This document shows positions 51,951-63,120 of a stretch of DNA of 64,000 nucleotides, piece after piece. The stretch is from assembly GCF_048773025.1 (NCBI RefSeq), contig NC_133541.1, positions 12,225,412 to 12,289,411 of the forward strand, given 5' to 3'. Every line of letters starts with the position of its first letter. The first letter of the stretch is position 1. Both the position numbers and the translations under genes were made by a program. Origin of the DNA: Camelus bactrianus. Its lineage: Eukaryota > Chordata > Mammalia > Artiodactyla > Camelidae. The notes under the pieces were generated by a model that saw nothing but the letters and a program-made list of their open reading frames with translations, was not told the DNA's origin and did no database searches.

Positions 51951-54059
51951 CTTCTCTAAAATGAGAGTGAATACATTATAAAATGAATTGCAGTCGTGTG
52001 AAAACAGAACACTGAAATCTTACAATACAACATCCTTTAGGCTTTGGGTAAATTAAATTTCATGGAATTAAGCTAGTCCTACTTACTATTGTGTTGAAAT
52101 ACATTAAAAAAAATAACTTGGAGGACCTATTATAAATGTTTCACTTTATAAACGCAATGGAATCTTATTCTAGCATATATTTTTCAGCATCTGGGAAGGA
52201 TATCCCATTTTGGTTTTCAGAAATGACAGATGTACTATCATTTAACCCTATTGCCTGCTGCCAGGACTTATGCCCCATCTCTGACATGTACGGAAAAACA
52301 CTTCTTTAGATGTAGCAACTTGGAGCTCAGGGGCTTTATTACTGAGTGGCCTGGACAAGTGGCCCTGTCCTCTTTTCTCACCACAGAGCTGCCAGCCTGG
52401 AATGGTGAGACATTGCTCATGCCTCCAGCCCAGGGATGGCGGCAACTTCCTGTCACAACTTCACAATGCCACCGAGCACTGCACAGGGACACAGTTCACT
52501 TTCTTGACAACTAGATCCATCAGCCCTCCTTCCATATATTTTCCATAGCGGTAAAGCTGTAAAGAAGTAAGATAAGTGAGCACCGCCCCAATGCTGGACT
52601 CGATTGTGCATTAGGACCAATAGAGGATAAGCTATCCTGGGTTTCCTTAATGGTCAGAGCAGAATCTAGGCCAAATTCTGTTTAAAAAAAAAAACAACCT
52701 CCAAAACCCCCCAAACAAACTTAGGCTTCCAGGAAAATCACTGGCATTCCTTACTCAGCTTGTAGCCAGTGATCATCTGAACAAGAGAGAATGCCTCCTG
52801 CTGCAATCTCTCAGTGCTTTGCAAAATCACTGGAAAGTGGCTTTTAGATGGCAACAAAGCAAGGAAAAAGGAGGGTGTCGTTGAGCGTCGGAGAGGAAGG
52901 TGCAAGCAAGGGTAACTCGTCCCCCTGCTTCTCCGCATGGATAAAGTTCCGCTGGAGGCTTTTCACTGTCTGGAGGAGAGGATCGGTAAGCTTCGGAGGA
53001 AGGAGTCCACCCTGACGACACAGGATAGTGAGACGTGTAAAAACCCCAAATCATGTGAGACATTTACATTAATATCAAGTAATCTGGGTGGGTGACGGCA
53101 GTTCTGGTCCCTTGGAAGCTAAACGGCGAGGTGCGGTGGATCTCCAGTAGGCCTTCCCAGGAAGGTGGCTCCGAAACATCATTCTAAAACCCCACAGTAT
53201 GCTTTGTCTTGGCACCACTAAACCACTCTGTTCTCTATCCGGCATCTATCTGTGCCAGGCACACCCGACATGCCTCCATCAAGGCGACATGCCACCGAGG
53301 TGCTTCCTCAGTTCTCAGCCCCACACCTAGCACCTAGATGGAGTCTTTCTAGGACAACATAACTGAACGCCCTCACTCCGGTCCGGGGCTTCAGCAATCA
53401 CAGGTAACTATTTAAAGGGAGGTGACATCGCCTGTATCGAAGCTTCCTTTCTTTTTCTCCCTGAAGTCTCTGAATTTGAACCTTTGCCTTTGCTGTGCTT
53501 CCAGTCTGAAAATGCTCCTTGCCTTCCAGAAAGTTCTCAAAAAACAAAACAAAACAAAAGACTATTTCCTGCATTGCCCAGAAAGGAATACTGGCAACTC
53601 AGAAGCAGCTATGGTGTTGATTAAAAGATGCAACACCTGTCTGCAGGTCCGCTTTCTCTAAGAAGCATGCTGAGCCCAAGCATAATCATCAGATTTAACC
53701 AGTCCATTTCAGAAAGCAAGAAGCTCTAGAAGTTAACCTCACAAAGGATATTTCAGGAAAAGTATCACTCTGCCGAGTTCACCCAGAGTAGTTTTGACTC
53801 AGAACATGCCCTCCCCGTTGACCAGGACATGCTGTGTTCTTCAAATATTTGCAGAGAGCTAATGACATTGACTTTTCCAAACCAGAACACAAACCTAATA
53901 AACTACCGACAGTAAACATGATTTGTTCCTTGGAGTAGCTGCCGGGTTAGGTTTTCTGCTGCAGAGTTTGCTGTCAACATTATCTCATTAGGAAGCAGCC
54001 AGCAAAACAGAACAACGCACTCAGTGCCCAGATCTTGGTTTTTCTATTTACTCTGCAAT

Positions 54060-54983
54060 AAAAGGAACCAGGGCTCCTTGGAGACATGGTTGATTCTAGG
54101 ACTAGGGTGGGAAATATACAAGATGATCAGCTTGGAATAATATACTCAAGGGCACAGGAGCCCAGAAGAAAGAGCTCCTAATGGTAAATCTGGAAGAATG
54201 TGAGCAAGAAAATAAATGATTTCGTATTGAGTTAGGACACACAGCACACAATAAATACCCATGAGTCCACACCGATACAAATAAACAAATAGGAACACAT
54301 CCCCAGCACAGAATTCCAAGTGATTTATGTAGCTACTCGCCTCTCAGGGAGGAGGGGCATACCTCCCCACCCCTGAAGTGTGGGTTCACCATAGTGACTT
54401 CCTTCCAAAGAGAGGACAGGATGGAAAGGGGGGAAAGGAACTCCACAGTGAGAAATCTGGCAACTGGGATCTTGGCCAGGTCAACATCATCAGTGATGTC
54501 ACGTTGATAGCATGTTCTCTTGATAAGACATGATGACAATGGTACTCTACCTATGTGGTCTCTCTCCCGACAGTCCATAAGCCCAGTCTCACCATGAGAA
54601 AAACCCCAGACAAGCCCAAACTGAGGGACATTCTACATAATACCTGAGCAGTAGTCCTTGAAACCGACAAGGCCACAAAAACAAGCAAAATATGAGAAAC
54701 TCTCACAGATCAGAAAAGGTTAAGACAAAGTGACGGGCTTTAACATGGTAACGTGGATGGGAAGCCTAGGACAGGAAAAGGACAGGAGGGAGAAGCTAGT
54801 GAACTCTGAATAAACTGTGGAGTTTGATTCGTAATAACGTACTGGGGTTGATTCCTTAGCTGTGATGAATGTACCACAGCAGAGTAAGACAGAGTAGGGG
54901 GTGAGGGGTGTGTGGGGACTCTGGGCTAGCTTCACAGTGCTTCTGTAAGTCTAAAAATAATACTCAAAAAAAAAAAAAAAAAA
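54060..54983 (+). mobile_element. Old L1 3' end with poly(A), plus orientation
   Basis: The blocks '…tggagacatggttgattcta', 'gatgaatgtaccacagcaga', 'gggtgtgtggggactctggg' and 'gcttctgtaagtctaaaaat' resemble the L1M 3' UTR, and the segment ends in an 18-19 A run (54,965-54,983). The left boundary is approximate. Confidence 0.6.
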
Positions 54984-55261
54984 GGAAAACTCTCAAACGA
55001 AAAGTACATATATATAAAAGAAGACCCATAACCTACTCTTTTATGTGACAGACTGTGATTCCTTTTCTGAGGACCTGGCACTGACCATGACATTTTTACT
55101 TTGAATTTTGAAATACTTCTTTTTATTTCAAGATATATTCATCTCTAGTGAAATGTACGCCACTCCAGACAAACCTTCTGTCTTCATGACCATTGGCTTC
55201 TCCTTTTTAAAACTGGATTAGCCTCTGTAGAAACTAACCAAAGGGCTGCAGCTCTTTTATT

Positions 55262-55378
55262 CACAACCTTGTCATGAAGTTTCTGGTCAGCACCTGTGTC
55301 ACGATCACATTTCTAACAACGGTCCCGTTGGGCAGATCGATGAGGAATTTAACGTCTTCCTTAGAGGCAATCTGTTAA
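55262..55378 (-). other. Unidentified exon-like open stretch on the minus strand
   Basis: Read on the minus strand, after 'cctcttaacag' there is an open stretch of about 36 codons (QIASKEDVKFLIDLPNGTVV then RNVIVTQVLTRNFMTRL) ending in tga, with AATAAA overlapping the end. The composition is protein-like and it begins just after an AG, like a terminal exon or a retrocopy fragment. I recognise no family. The plus strand is also open here, which weakens the case. Confidence 0.25.
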
Positions 55379-56482
55379 GAGGCTTTGGCTGTATGTAACT
55401 GCGCAGTGTAGGGGCAGTATCTAACCTTTCATTTTGAAATCCATGTAATAGCTACATTCTGACAAAGTTTTACCATAAATTAAGATTCCCAAATCGGATT
55501 AGTGTGCAGAAAGGATGAAGGGAGCCCCAAACCTTACAGAAATGACACTTCTGGGTCTAAGATGCCACAGTCGGAGTCAGTGTGACTGGAACCACATAAG
55601 GAGCATCCTTTCCAAGACTCTTCTCATTCAGAGTCGGACCCTGACTTATCCTGGGACTGAGTCTCTTTCCCAAGAACTGACGATTGAGATCCAAAGAAGC
55701 TCATGTCTCTGTCAGCATCCGAGCTCAGAGAACATACAAACCCAGCCACAGGGGCACAGCCATTTCTGCACGTCCTGAGAGGATTCCCTTCCACAAAGGA
55801 AACACTGCCAAGAGCTCATGTTTTACCTTAATTTCCAGAAGCTGTTGACTACGCTTTTGAGAAAGTCACAAAGCTGCCTCCATGACCCTGAATAATCAGG
55901 ATTAAAACTAAATTCTCCTCCCCTGCAGTGAGATCTGAAATACATGCAGCTGTTTTGAATTAAAACAGTTGGCCCTGGGTATCATTTTTATTTGGTGTTT
56001 TTACTTAGAAGGGTTCAACTTATGTTTAATTGGGTTGAAGTCTCCCCTGGGTAAACCAGTGGTTAACCCTCAACAATGCCGCATACAAAGGGGTGGTTAC
56101 GAGCTTGGCTCTGGGCGGTGTGCTTGGGGAGGAAGTTGATCTGCATTCCGGTGCCAGCTCCTTAGTGCACCTCGGATCACCAGACCGCCAGCACGACTGC
56201 AGCCCCAGGCTGAGGAGCCAGGATCTGCACAAAATGCTGCTGCCAGCGCCAGGCACAGTGCAGGGGATCAATCTTAACTATTGTCATAATAAAAGGCTTC
56301 CTGGGACCAGAATCAATGCCGGCCGTGGGGTCATCCGCAGGTGGTGAGATCAGGACTGACCTTACTGTCCTCTCCATACTCTTCCCTGTTTGGCACAAGG
56401 CACATGTTGTCTTTTTTCTTGATCAGAAAACATTTTAGAGTAAAAAGGACCTCAATCTGTCTTCACTGATAAAGTCAATCTT

Positions 56483-56791
56483 CTCCTTTAAAAATTTTTT
56501 TCAATTATTTTTTTTTTTGAGCATTTAAAATAATTTCACATGGGGCAGGATATAGCTCACACATGGCAGAGTATGCGCTTAGCACACACGAGGTCCTGGG
56601 TTCAATCCCCTGTACCGCTGTTTTTAAAAAAAGGATATATAAAACAATTTCACGTTTTAATTTTTAAAAAAATTTGGGGGGAGGTAATTAGGCTTCTATT
56701 TATTTTTGATGGTGGTACCAGGGACTGCACCTAGGACCACTGCACACGCTAGGCACACACTCTACCACTAAGCTACACCCTCCCCCCAGCA
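56483..56791 (-). mobile_element. Camelid Vic-1-like SINE, minus orientation, host of a nested SINE
   Basis: The tRNA-like head is at the right ('taccactaagctacaccctc' is the reverse complement of the A-box region; 'ggtaattagg' at about 56,683 is the reverse tail motif). The T/A-rich tail extends left to 56,483. Perfect 15-bp target-site duplications 'gataaagtcaatctt' flank the whole composite at 56,468-56,482 and 56,792-56,806. The tail is interrupted by the plus-strand SINE at 56,540-56,640. Confidence 0.8.
56540..56640 (+). mobile_element. Camelid Vic-1-like SINE inserted into the tail of another SINE
   Basis: It has the head 'ggggcaggatatagctcaca', the B-box 'gggttcaatcccc' and a short A-rich tail: a tRNA-Ala-derived camelid SINE. 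It is flanked by near-perfect 13-bp duplications ('aaaataatttcac' 56,527-56,539 and 'aaaacaatttcac' 56,641-56,653). These sit inside the AT-rich tail of the minus-strand SINE. It is therefore the younger of the two. Confidence 0.85.
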
Positions 56792-57109
56792 GATAAAGTC
56801 AATCTTTACGCGTACTTATGATGGACAGGAGCAGTCTTGTTTCAGAGGGAGGGGTGGCTTTCAGAGGGGGGCCGATGGCCTGTGTCTCGCAGCCAGTGTC
56901 TTGGACACCACACCCAGTGTCACTCCAGGCAGAAGGCACACGGATCTGATTTACTGGGGGGTGGGGCGGGTGGGGGGGGCAAAACCAGGCAGGACACTAT
57001 CATACACACACACCTATCTTGCTTGAGCTTTCAGAGAGAGTTGACCTGGACCCGGGAAATATCATCTGGCCTTTTGATTCCTTGTACTGAATCACGTTAG
57101 TTGTACACA

Positions 57110-57465
57110 TGTGGTGGGGGTGCGGGCGGGGGTGGGGTAGTTCATAGCGGGTTTTGCGGGTCATGGTCATGACTCTGGGAACCATGGGAGTCCTGAGTGG
57201 AGGGTGATGTGATGCGATTGCTATCCTGACAGGCTCTCCCAGTGCTCTGTGAGAACAGACTGTGGGGGGAGTGGGTGGCAGGGGAGGGCAGAAGCAGGGA
57301 GGAGCCCTGTCGGGGGAGGGGGAGGGAGTGGGGATGGGGGTGCTGCTGTAACAATCCAGGTGAGAGATGGCCAAGGCTGGAGGTGTTTAAGTCAGTGCTA
57401 ACAGGATGTGCTGAGGGGCCCACCTGCAGCATGAGACAGTATGATGTGATCTGACTGAGTGAGCC
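57110..57465 (+). repeat. Ancient interspersed repeat, family not identified (copy 2 of 3)
   Basis: 'gatgtgatgcgattgctatc', 'gcagaagcagggagga' and 'taacaatccaggtgagagat' followed by 'ggccaaggctgga' follow the same old consensus as the repeats at 14.9 and 62.2 kb ('…gaagcagggagacc … taatccaggtgagagatgatgg…'). It is fragmentary. Confidence 0.4.
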
Positions 57466-58649
57466 CTTCTCTTCCTTCAGGCTGGAGGCTGAAGGTTCCA
57501 CACAGGGGAGGGTCCTTCTGGCCTGTCCTCTCCACAGCTGCTCACTGTCCCTTGCCGGCTGCCACCTGAACCATATGGGTCACTTCTAACAGCTCTCCTA
57601 AGGGTGACAGTGAGTTCCTACGAAGTCACCCATCCCCAACGGAATGACAGCATTTCATCAGGACTGACTCTCAGAGCCAGGGTGAGTCCCAACTTTGAAG
57701 AGAAAAAAAAAAGGGCTGTTTAATATTATTAGAGTGGAAAGACCTCAAGTAGACCATGTGTGAAAAGGCCAGTGAACCCAATTTCTAGGGATCAGCCTTC
57801 AACGGGGTGATGGGAACAAGCCTGTGGTAATCTCCAGAGGGAACGAGGCTGCCGTCCCGCAGAGCTGCTGCTCCGGGGACCACTGACCCATCCTCTAAGG
57901 GGGGAGCTGGGTGAATAGTCACGTGGGTGTGGAAATGAAGGGACAGCACGCGAAGGGGCGTCGGAGAGGAACACGTCTGTGTAGGGCAGTCACAGGTAGG
58001 GTAATGCGTATTACAATATATACAGTGATGAGATACATACAAAGGGGGACTTTTTATGTAAGGTCAGGCTAGAAAAAATTTTAGTAGGCTGAAACAGATG
58101 GGGTAAAAGACATGTATTGCTGAGAGGTCCAGAGCTCCGTTCTCGCTGGGCAAAGCATGTTAGTGTTTATGGAGCATCTAGCTTTCTCAGTGTGGCTGCT
58201 GATGGTTACAACATTACACATCTATCTGGAATACTTTCACAGAGGGGTTGATGCAGCCATCAACAGTTACAGCACATTCACCGTAAAATAGCAACCTTTT
58301 CGGATGCAGTTTTTAAAGCCAGTTAAAGAAGATGAAAGCTCAATCATCCCTGTTATCATTTAGGTTTAAGGAAATTGCCATATATACACCTCCTAAGAGC
58401 AGTTGGTACGTCTTTCAGATGTAAGATGACTAAATTCTTAGTAAGAAACAAAGGATCGATTGAAAGAAACAATACAGTTCAACAGCAGGGGGCGCCATGC
58501 ACCCAGTCTGCAGATCGCGCTCCAGATGCTCGCTTCTGCCCACTCCATCTACCTGCAGAATGTTAATTCTTTACTTACCTGGCTTGAAGACTATTTAGAA
58601 AGTTCCAGCCTTAGCTTATGTTTCGCCTTAACTTTTGTTTTGACTGTTA

Positions 58650-58877
58650 ATAGTCAAACTGGAACTTCCTGGAGGCTGGGGGCAGGGGTGGGGGCATGGG
58701 GAGTTATTGTTTCATGGGTGTAGAGTTTCAGTTTTGCAAGATGAGTTCTGTGGATGGGCGGTGGTGTTGGGAGTGCCATATTGTGAATGCACTGAACTGT
58801 ACACTTAAAAATGGTTAAGGGGCTGAGCTACATGGGCGGTGTATTTTACCCCAATTTTTTAAAAATTAAAAAAAAAT
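58650..58877 (+). mobile_element. Old L1 3' end, plus orientation
   Basis: 'gagtttcagttttgcaagat', 'attgtgaatgcactgaactg' and 'tacacttaaaaatggttaag' followed by 'tattttaccccaatttttt' is a standard L1M 3'-UTR sequence ending in an A-rich tail. Confidence 0.8.
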
Positions 58878-59139
58878 TAGAACCTGCTTATAATGACACA
58901 TTATGCTCGTTCATTTGTTAATTGTTCTAAGAATGCACATGTGGATTTGTGCTGTCACTCCTTTAGGAGGGGGATCTTAGAGATCTGGGGACTAGTCTTA
59001 ATTGTTTTCATCTTCCCCCCCAAAAAACAATCAACCTCTCAAATCCACAACGTAGGGTGACTTAAAAGCAAATGCTGGACTGTTGGAGTTTGGGAGAGAA
59101 GTGTGAAGGGAGGGCGGAGGTTCAGTGGGAAGGAACTAA

Positions 59140-59330
59140 CTCTCATCAATTACTTATTATACACCAAGGGCTTTCCATAGGGTATTTCATTTAATCCCTA
59201 TTACAGTCCCAGGATAGTGGCATTTTTTGGTTCCTCTACCGAGGACAGCAGGGCCTAGAGGGGCTGTGTGGCTTTCCGCAGGTCATCCCACTGCTAAAGG
59301 GTGGGTGGGGCCAGGATTTCAATGCCGGCC
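59140..59330 (-). repeat. MIR SINE, minus orientation
   Basis: 'attacttattatacaccaag', 'catttaatccctattacagt', 'gtggctttccgcaggtcatc' and 'gccaggatttcaatgccgg' follow the reverse-complement MIR from 3' end to tRNA-like half. It is the most complete MIR in the window. Confidence 0.65.
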
Positions 59331-59915
59331 TTGGGGGACTCAGAAGCCTTGTTCCCCTCATGTTCTCAGGATGTCTAAAGGCACCCAAATGGCCCAATGG
59401 TACATGGTGCATGGACAGTGTAGGGGTGCCAAGTGAAGAAGTGTCTTTTTTTAGAAAGTTTTAAGTTCAGCTTATTTACCTTTGGCCCTTTCTGCCCTCC
59501 CCCCTCCCCGTGCACAAGAGATCCTTGTCTTCTCCTGGATAATGTGAACAATGAGAAGGCAGTCTCGGGGCGCGGGGGTGGGGCAGCGCAACAGAAACAA
59601 AGCCTCAAACAGGCTGTCCTTGTTGGAGACACAGGGCCAGCATGGTACCACGGCTGGAATAAGGCCGGTAGTGTCCGCGGCCCTGATGGCCAAGGGACAG
59701 CAGTTCAGCCACAGGAAGGTGAGACTGGGTCACTCTCATGAACTGAGCACAGGGTGGACGGGCTGAGGTCCTGGGGGATGGCCGCGTTTGCTATTCATCA
59801 GCTGGGGTTTTGCAGCCTTCCAGCCGCAGGGGAAGGACTCAGGCCTGAGTGCTTCATGGAGATGCAGCTCTGACCAGTGGGACGCAACTAAGGAAAAGGG
59901 ATTCTTGACGTGCTT

Positions 59916-59945
59916 GTCGGATGCTGACGTACGTCGGATGCTGAC
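59916..59945. repeat. Short direct repeat of 13 bp
   Basis: 'gtcggatgctgac' occurs twice (59,916-59,928 and 59,933-59,945) separated by 'gtac'. It is a small local duplication of no evident function. Confidence 0.85.
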
Positions 59946-60199
59946 ACGCTATCCCACGAAGCAGCAACAGCGGGGAGTTAATATGCCCACCAGAGCACCA
60001 GGATGGTCCGTTATCTATGGAAACAGAACTAGGGGAGCTCACTCTGATTGGCCCTTACATGATAAAAAAGCCCTCTAATTGTGGGAAACTGAGGCTGCGA
60101 CAGGCAGGGCTGGATGAAACTCCTGGCCTGCAGCCTGGAGGCAGGGCGTTTTCCTGTGTTTTCTGCCGGCAGCGCCTTCGCCAAGCTGCCCAGACCTCT

Positions 60200-60275
60200 C
60201 GGGGAGCAGGTGGCTGGGGAGCAGGTGGCCGGAGCTGGGCCTGGTGGGATTAGGGGCGCTATAAATACTGCCACT
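60200..60275 (+). promoter_or_regulatory. TATA-like box with paired E-boxes in ANKH intron
   Basis: A good TATA match (tataaata, 60,260-60,267) lies in GC-rich surroundings. Two CAGGTG E-boxes 15 bp apart (60,207 and 60,222), within a short direct repeat 'gggagcaggtggc', lie 35-55 bp upstream. It could be an intragenic promoter or enhancer, or chance. Confidence 0.25.
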
Positions 60276-62149
60276 GTCAGTGACCTTGCTGCCTTTCAAA
60301 AGTGGTGGCCGCTCTGGGGGAGGGGACAAGGCAGAGCAGAGTTCCTGAGTGTATCTGTGGGATTTGTGCTTCCTGAGGACTTACCTAGTGTGAACAGCAG
60401 AAGAAATATTTTACGATTAGTGGAACTTCCCTGAAAGGGATTATGTCCGCGTGTCACAGAGGAGGGACTGATGGTGCACACGTTTCTGACTGCTTCCTTC
60501 TCTGATGCTGGCCTTTTTGCTTTCTTTCCCTCCAGGAGGATCTCTTGGAGGCCCTGAAGTTCTGAAGCTTTAGGACTAAGATGTTTTAAATACCAAACAT
60601 CTTCACCTTAAATACTGCAGTGGTCCCCACCCCCTGGATGGCAAGGTGTGACAGGCATCCAACTGTGGGTCTCTACAGACCACACACACAGTCACCCGCT
60701 CCACTCTGCAGCAGCCTCCAACCCAGCCTCTCCCAGACGACACTCATCCCAGGAAGCTGGGGACCCAGACGAAGAACAGCCTCACTGGATGGAATCGTGA
60801 CCGTCGAGGAGGAGATGGCCACTCACGTGGCAGAGACTGACCATGTCCTTGTTGCATTCACAATAACCAGGGAAACTTAAAAAAAAAAACCAATAAAAGA
60901 AAACAGATTTCAAAGTTTGTGAGGGTACGATCTAATAACACCAGGGATGCTGCAAGGAGGCTGGAAAGCTCTCAAAAGAGAAACTCCCCGCCACTCCACT
61001 CCACCCCAACCAGAAAGGAGAACAGAAGGCACCTGAAGGTGTCGCAGTGGTCCCCCAAGCTGCTCTCGGGGGAGGGAACGTGCCAGGTGGGGAGGGGCTA
61101 CCTGTCACCTCCCTGCCTTCGTTTGCCTGCTCACAGGCTGTCTCTTCCCGAGTCCCCGGGAGGTAAGCCCAGATGAGGTCTAAGAATGACTACCTTTAAA
61201 GGCTCGCAATCTCGTGGATGATTAAGGTCAGGAAGGAGAGAGTCAGACACGCTGACCTGGTACAAGTGCTGAGATCAAGAGAAAGGGCTTCCAAGAAACA
61301 TGCTCAAGGGCAAAAGAGAAAAAGGAAAGAACTGCCAGGGGCCGAGGGTACACCCCAAGCCGCTCCTTTGAGTCTGCCTTTTCCACGAAGGAGCATCATC
61401 TTAATACTCGGCCAGGTGGGCAAACACGGTTAAGAGGGATTTGAAGATTAGAACTGATGAGAGGGAGCAAAGCGTTTTGTTTGTGCAAGGCTCGGATCAC
61501 GAACATCACCTGCGGCGAAAACACTTGTAGAACGAACTGAGAAAGCAGAGACCTGGGGAGACGCCGGGAGCCTTGGGGTTGGCAAATCCCCTGCAGACAG
61601 ATTCTAGAAGGGGCCGGACCCTGACTGTCAGGAGAATATGGCCAAGTGGGTCTTTCTGGCTCTTGTGTTTCACCTCATAACAGGACCATGTGGCTAACTG
61701 AAAAAGCCCACCACGTAGCCACAGGCTGCATTAATGAATGTTACGAAGTCAAAACTGGACAATTCTAGTCCGATGGCCAGGATCAGACCTGATTTGGAGT
61801 TTGTGCCCCATGTTCCCAGGGGAGCACTGACAAATTTCAAGGAGCGGAACCAAAACACCACAGGGTCTAGAAGCCAGGCTGCTAAAAAGGTGGAAAACTG
61901 GGTGTGGCTATTTGAAGGGCAGCCACGTGGAAGCAGGGTTAGACAGACTCTGCAGCAGGAGCACGGATGAGGGCGACTGCCTGCCCCATCATTTGTCTGA
62001 GGGATGTTACAGTCCATCTCAACAGCCTCCTCCCCGGGTCCTAGGTAGTCGCGTCTTAATGACTTCTGTAGTTTTGATTCTACAGTGACCTACTGATTCC
62101 TGAAACACCAGTTATTAGTTTGTTATTATAACAACGTGCTTTATACCTG

Positions 62150-63120
62150 TATTCATTCAAAAGTAATTACTGGGCACCTGTTCTGAGCCAGACACTGTGC
62201 GGATGCTGGGCATGCAATGGGGAACATGGCAGAGGCGATGCCAGCCCTCTCAGAGCCCCTGTCACTACAGAGCGCTAAATGTCATGATGGGGGACTCAGG
62301 GCGTGATGGGACCTGCAGGGCCCGCAGTGGGTGGGAAGCAAACTGATGGCGTCCAAGTTGGTGTCTGAAAGCAAGCTGGAGCCATGTATGCTGGACGAGG
62401 AGGCAGGAGAGGGTTTCAGGCAGAAGGGACACTGGGGGCAGAGGCCTGGGCGAGAGAACACACAGATGGTCCCTCCGCTCCGGGTGCTCTGTGCGGATGG
62501 AACGGACAGCAGGAGGACACTTGAGATGGTCCTCGTACTGCCGTTTAGGGTCTGGTTTACAATGGCACCAGAGAGTCAGTGGAGGGCCTTTGAGGGCTGG
62601 TTTGGAGGAGAAGTGTGTGGACCCCCACTGGGGGCCATGGAGCAAGTCGAAGGGGAACTGTAGGAGCACAAATAGGGATATGACGGTGGGGAATGGAGAC
62701 GAGGGGGGTCCGAGGGGCATTTAGGATGAGGCTAAGACAGGGCTCTGTGCCCGGGGGGACACCAGGCTGAGGAAGAGGGCCGAGCCGAGGATGAGGCCAG
62801 CCTCTGGCATCACCAGCAGAAGTCCACGCTAGTCATCAAAATAGGGGATGGAGAGCAGAAAGAGCTTGGAGTGCAGGCCATGAGCCCCTTTGGGATGGGC
62901 TGAGCTGTCTGTGCCTGCGGGAAATCAAAGCGCATCTCTGTGAGGGAGGCAGTTAGATGTCAGGGCCTGAAGCTCAGGAGAGAGAGCGGAGTTGAAGATA
63001 CTGACTCGGGAAGGAGCTAAACACGGCAACTGAAGCCACGGCCTGCAGAGAGAGGGCTGAGGAGGGAGATGGGCAGAGGGTTCGGACAGAGTTCTGACGC
63101 TCACTTGGAGCGAGGAAGAA
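62150..63120 (+). repeat. Ancient interspersed repeat, family not identified (copy 3 of 3)
   Basis: 'gggcacctgttctgagccag', 'ggcagaagggacactggggg', 'ggaggcagttagatgtcagg' and 'cctgaagctcaggagagaga' appear in the order expected of the same old repeat as at 14.9 and 57.1 kb. This is the longest of the three. The purine-rich, G-rich composition explains the long but meaningless open frames on the minus strand here. Confidence 0.4.

Noticed and set aside
56540-56620. A tRNA-Ala gene
   Set aside because: A- and B-box motifs are present, but the sequence continues into a SINE tail with target-site duplications and cannot fold as a full cloverleaf by eye. It is a SINE head.
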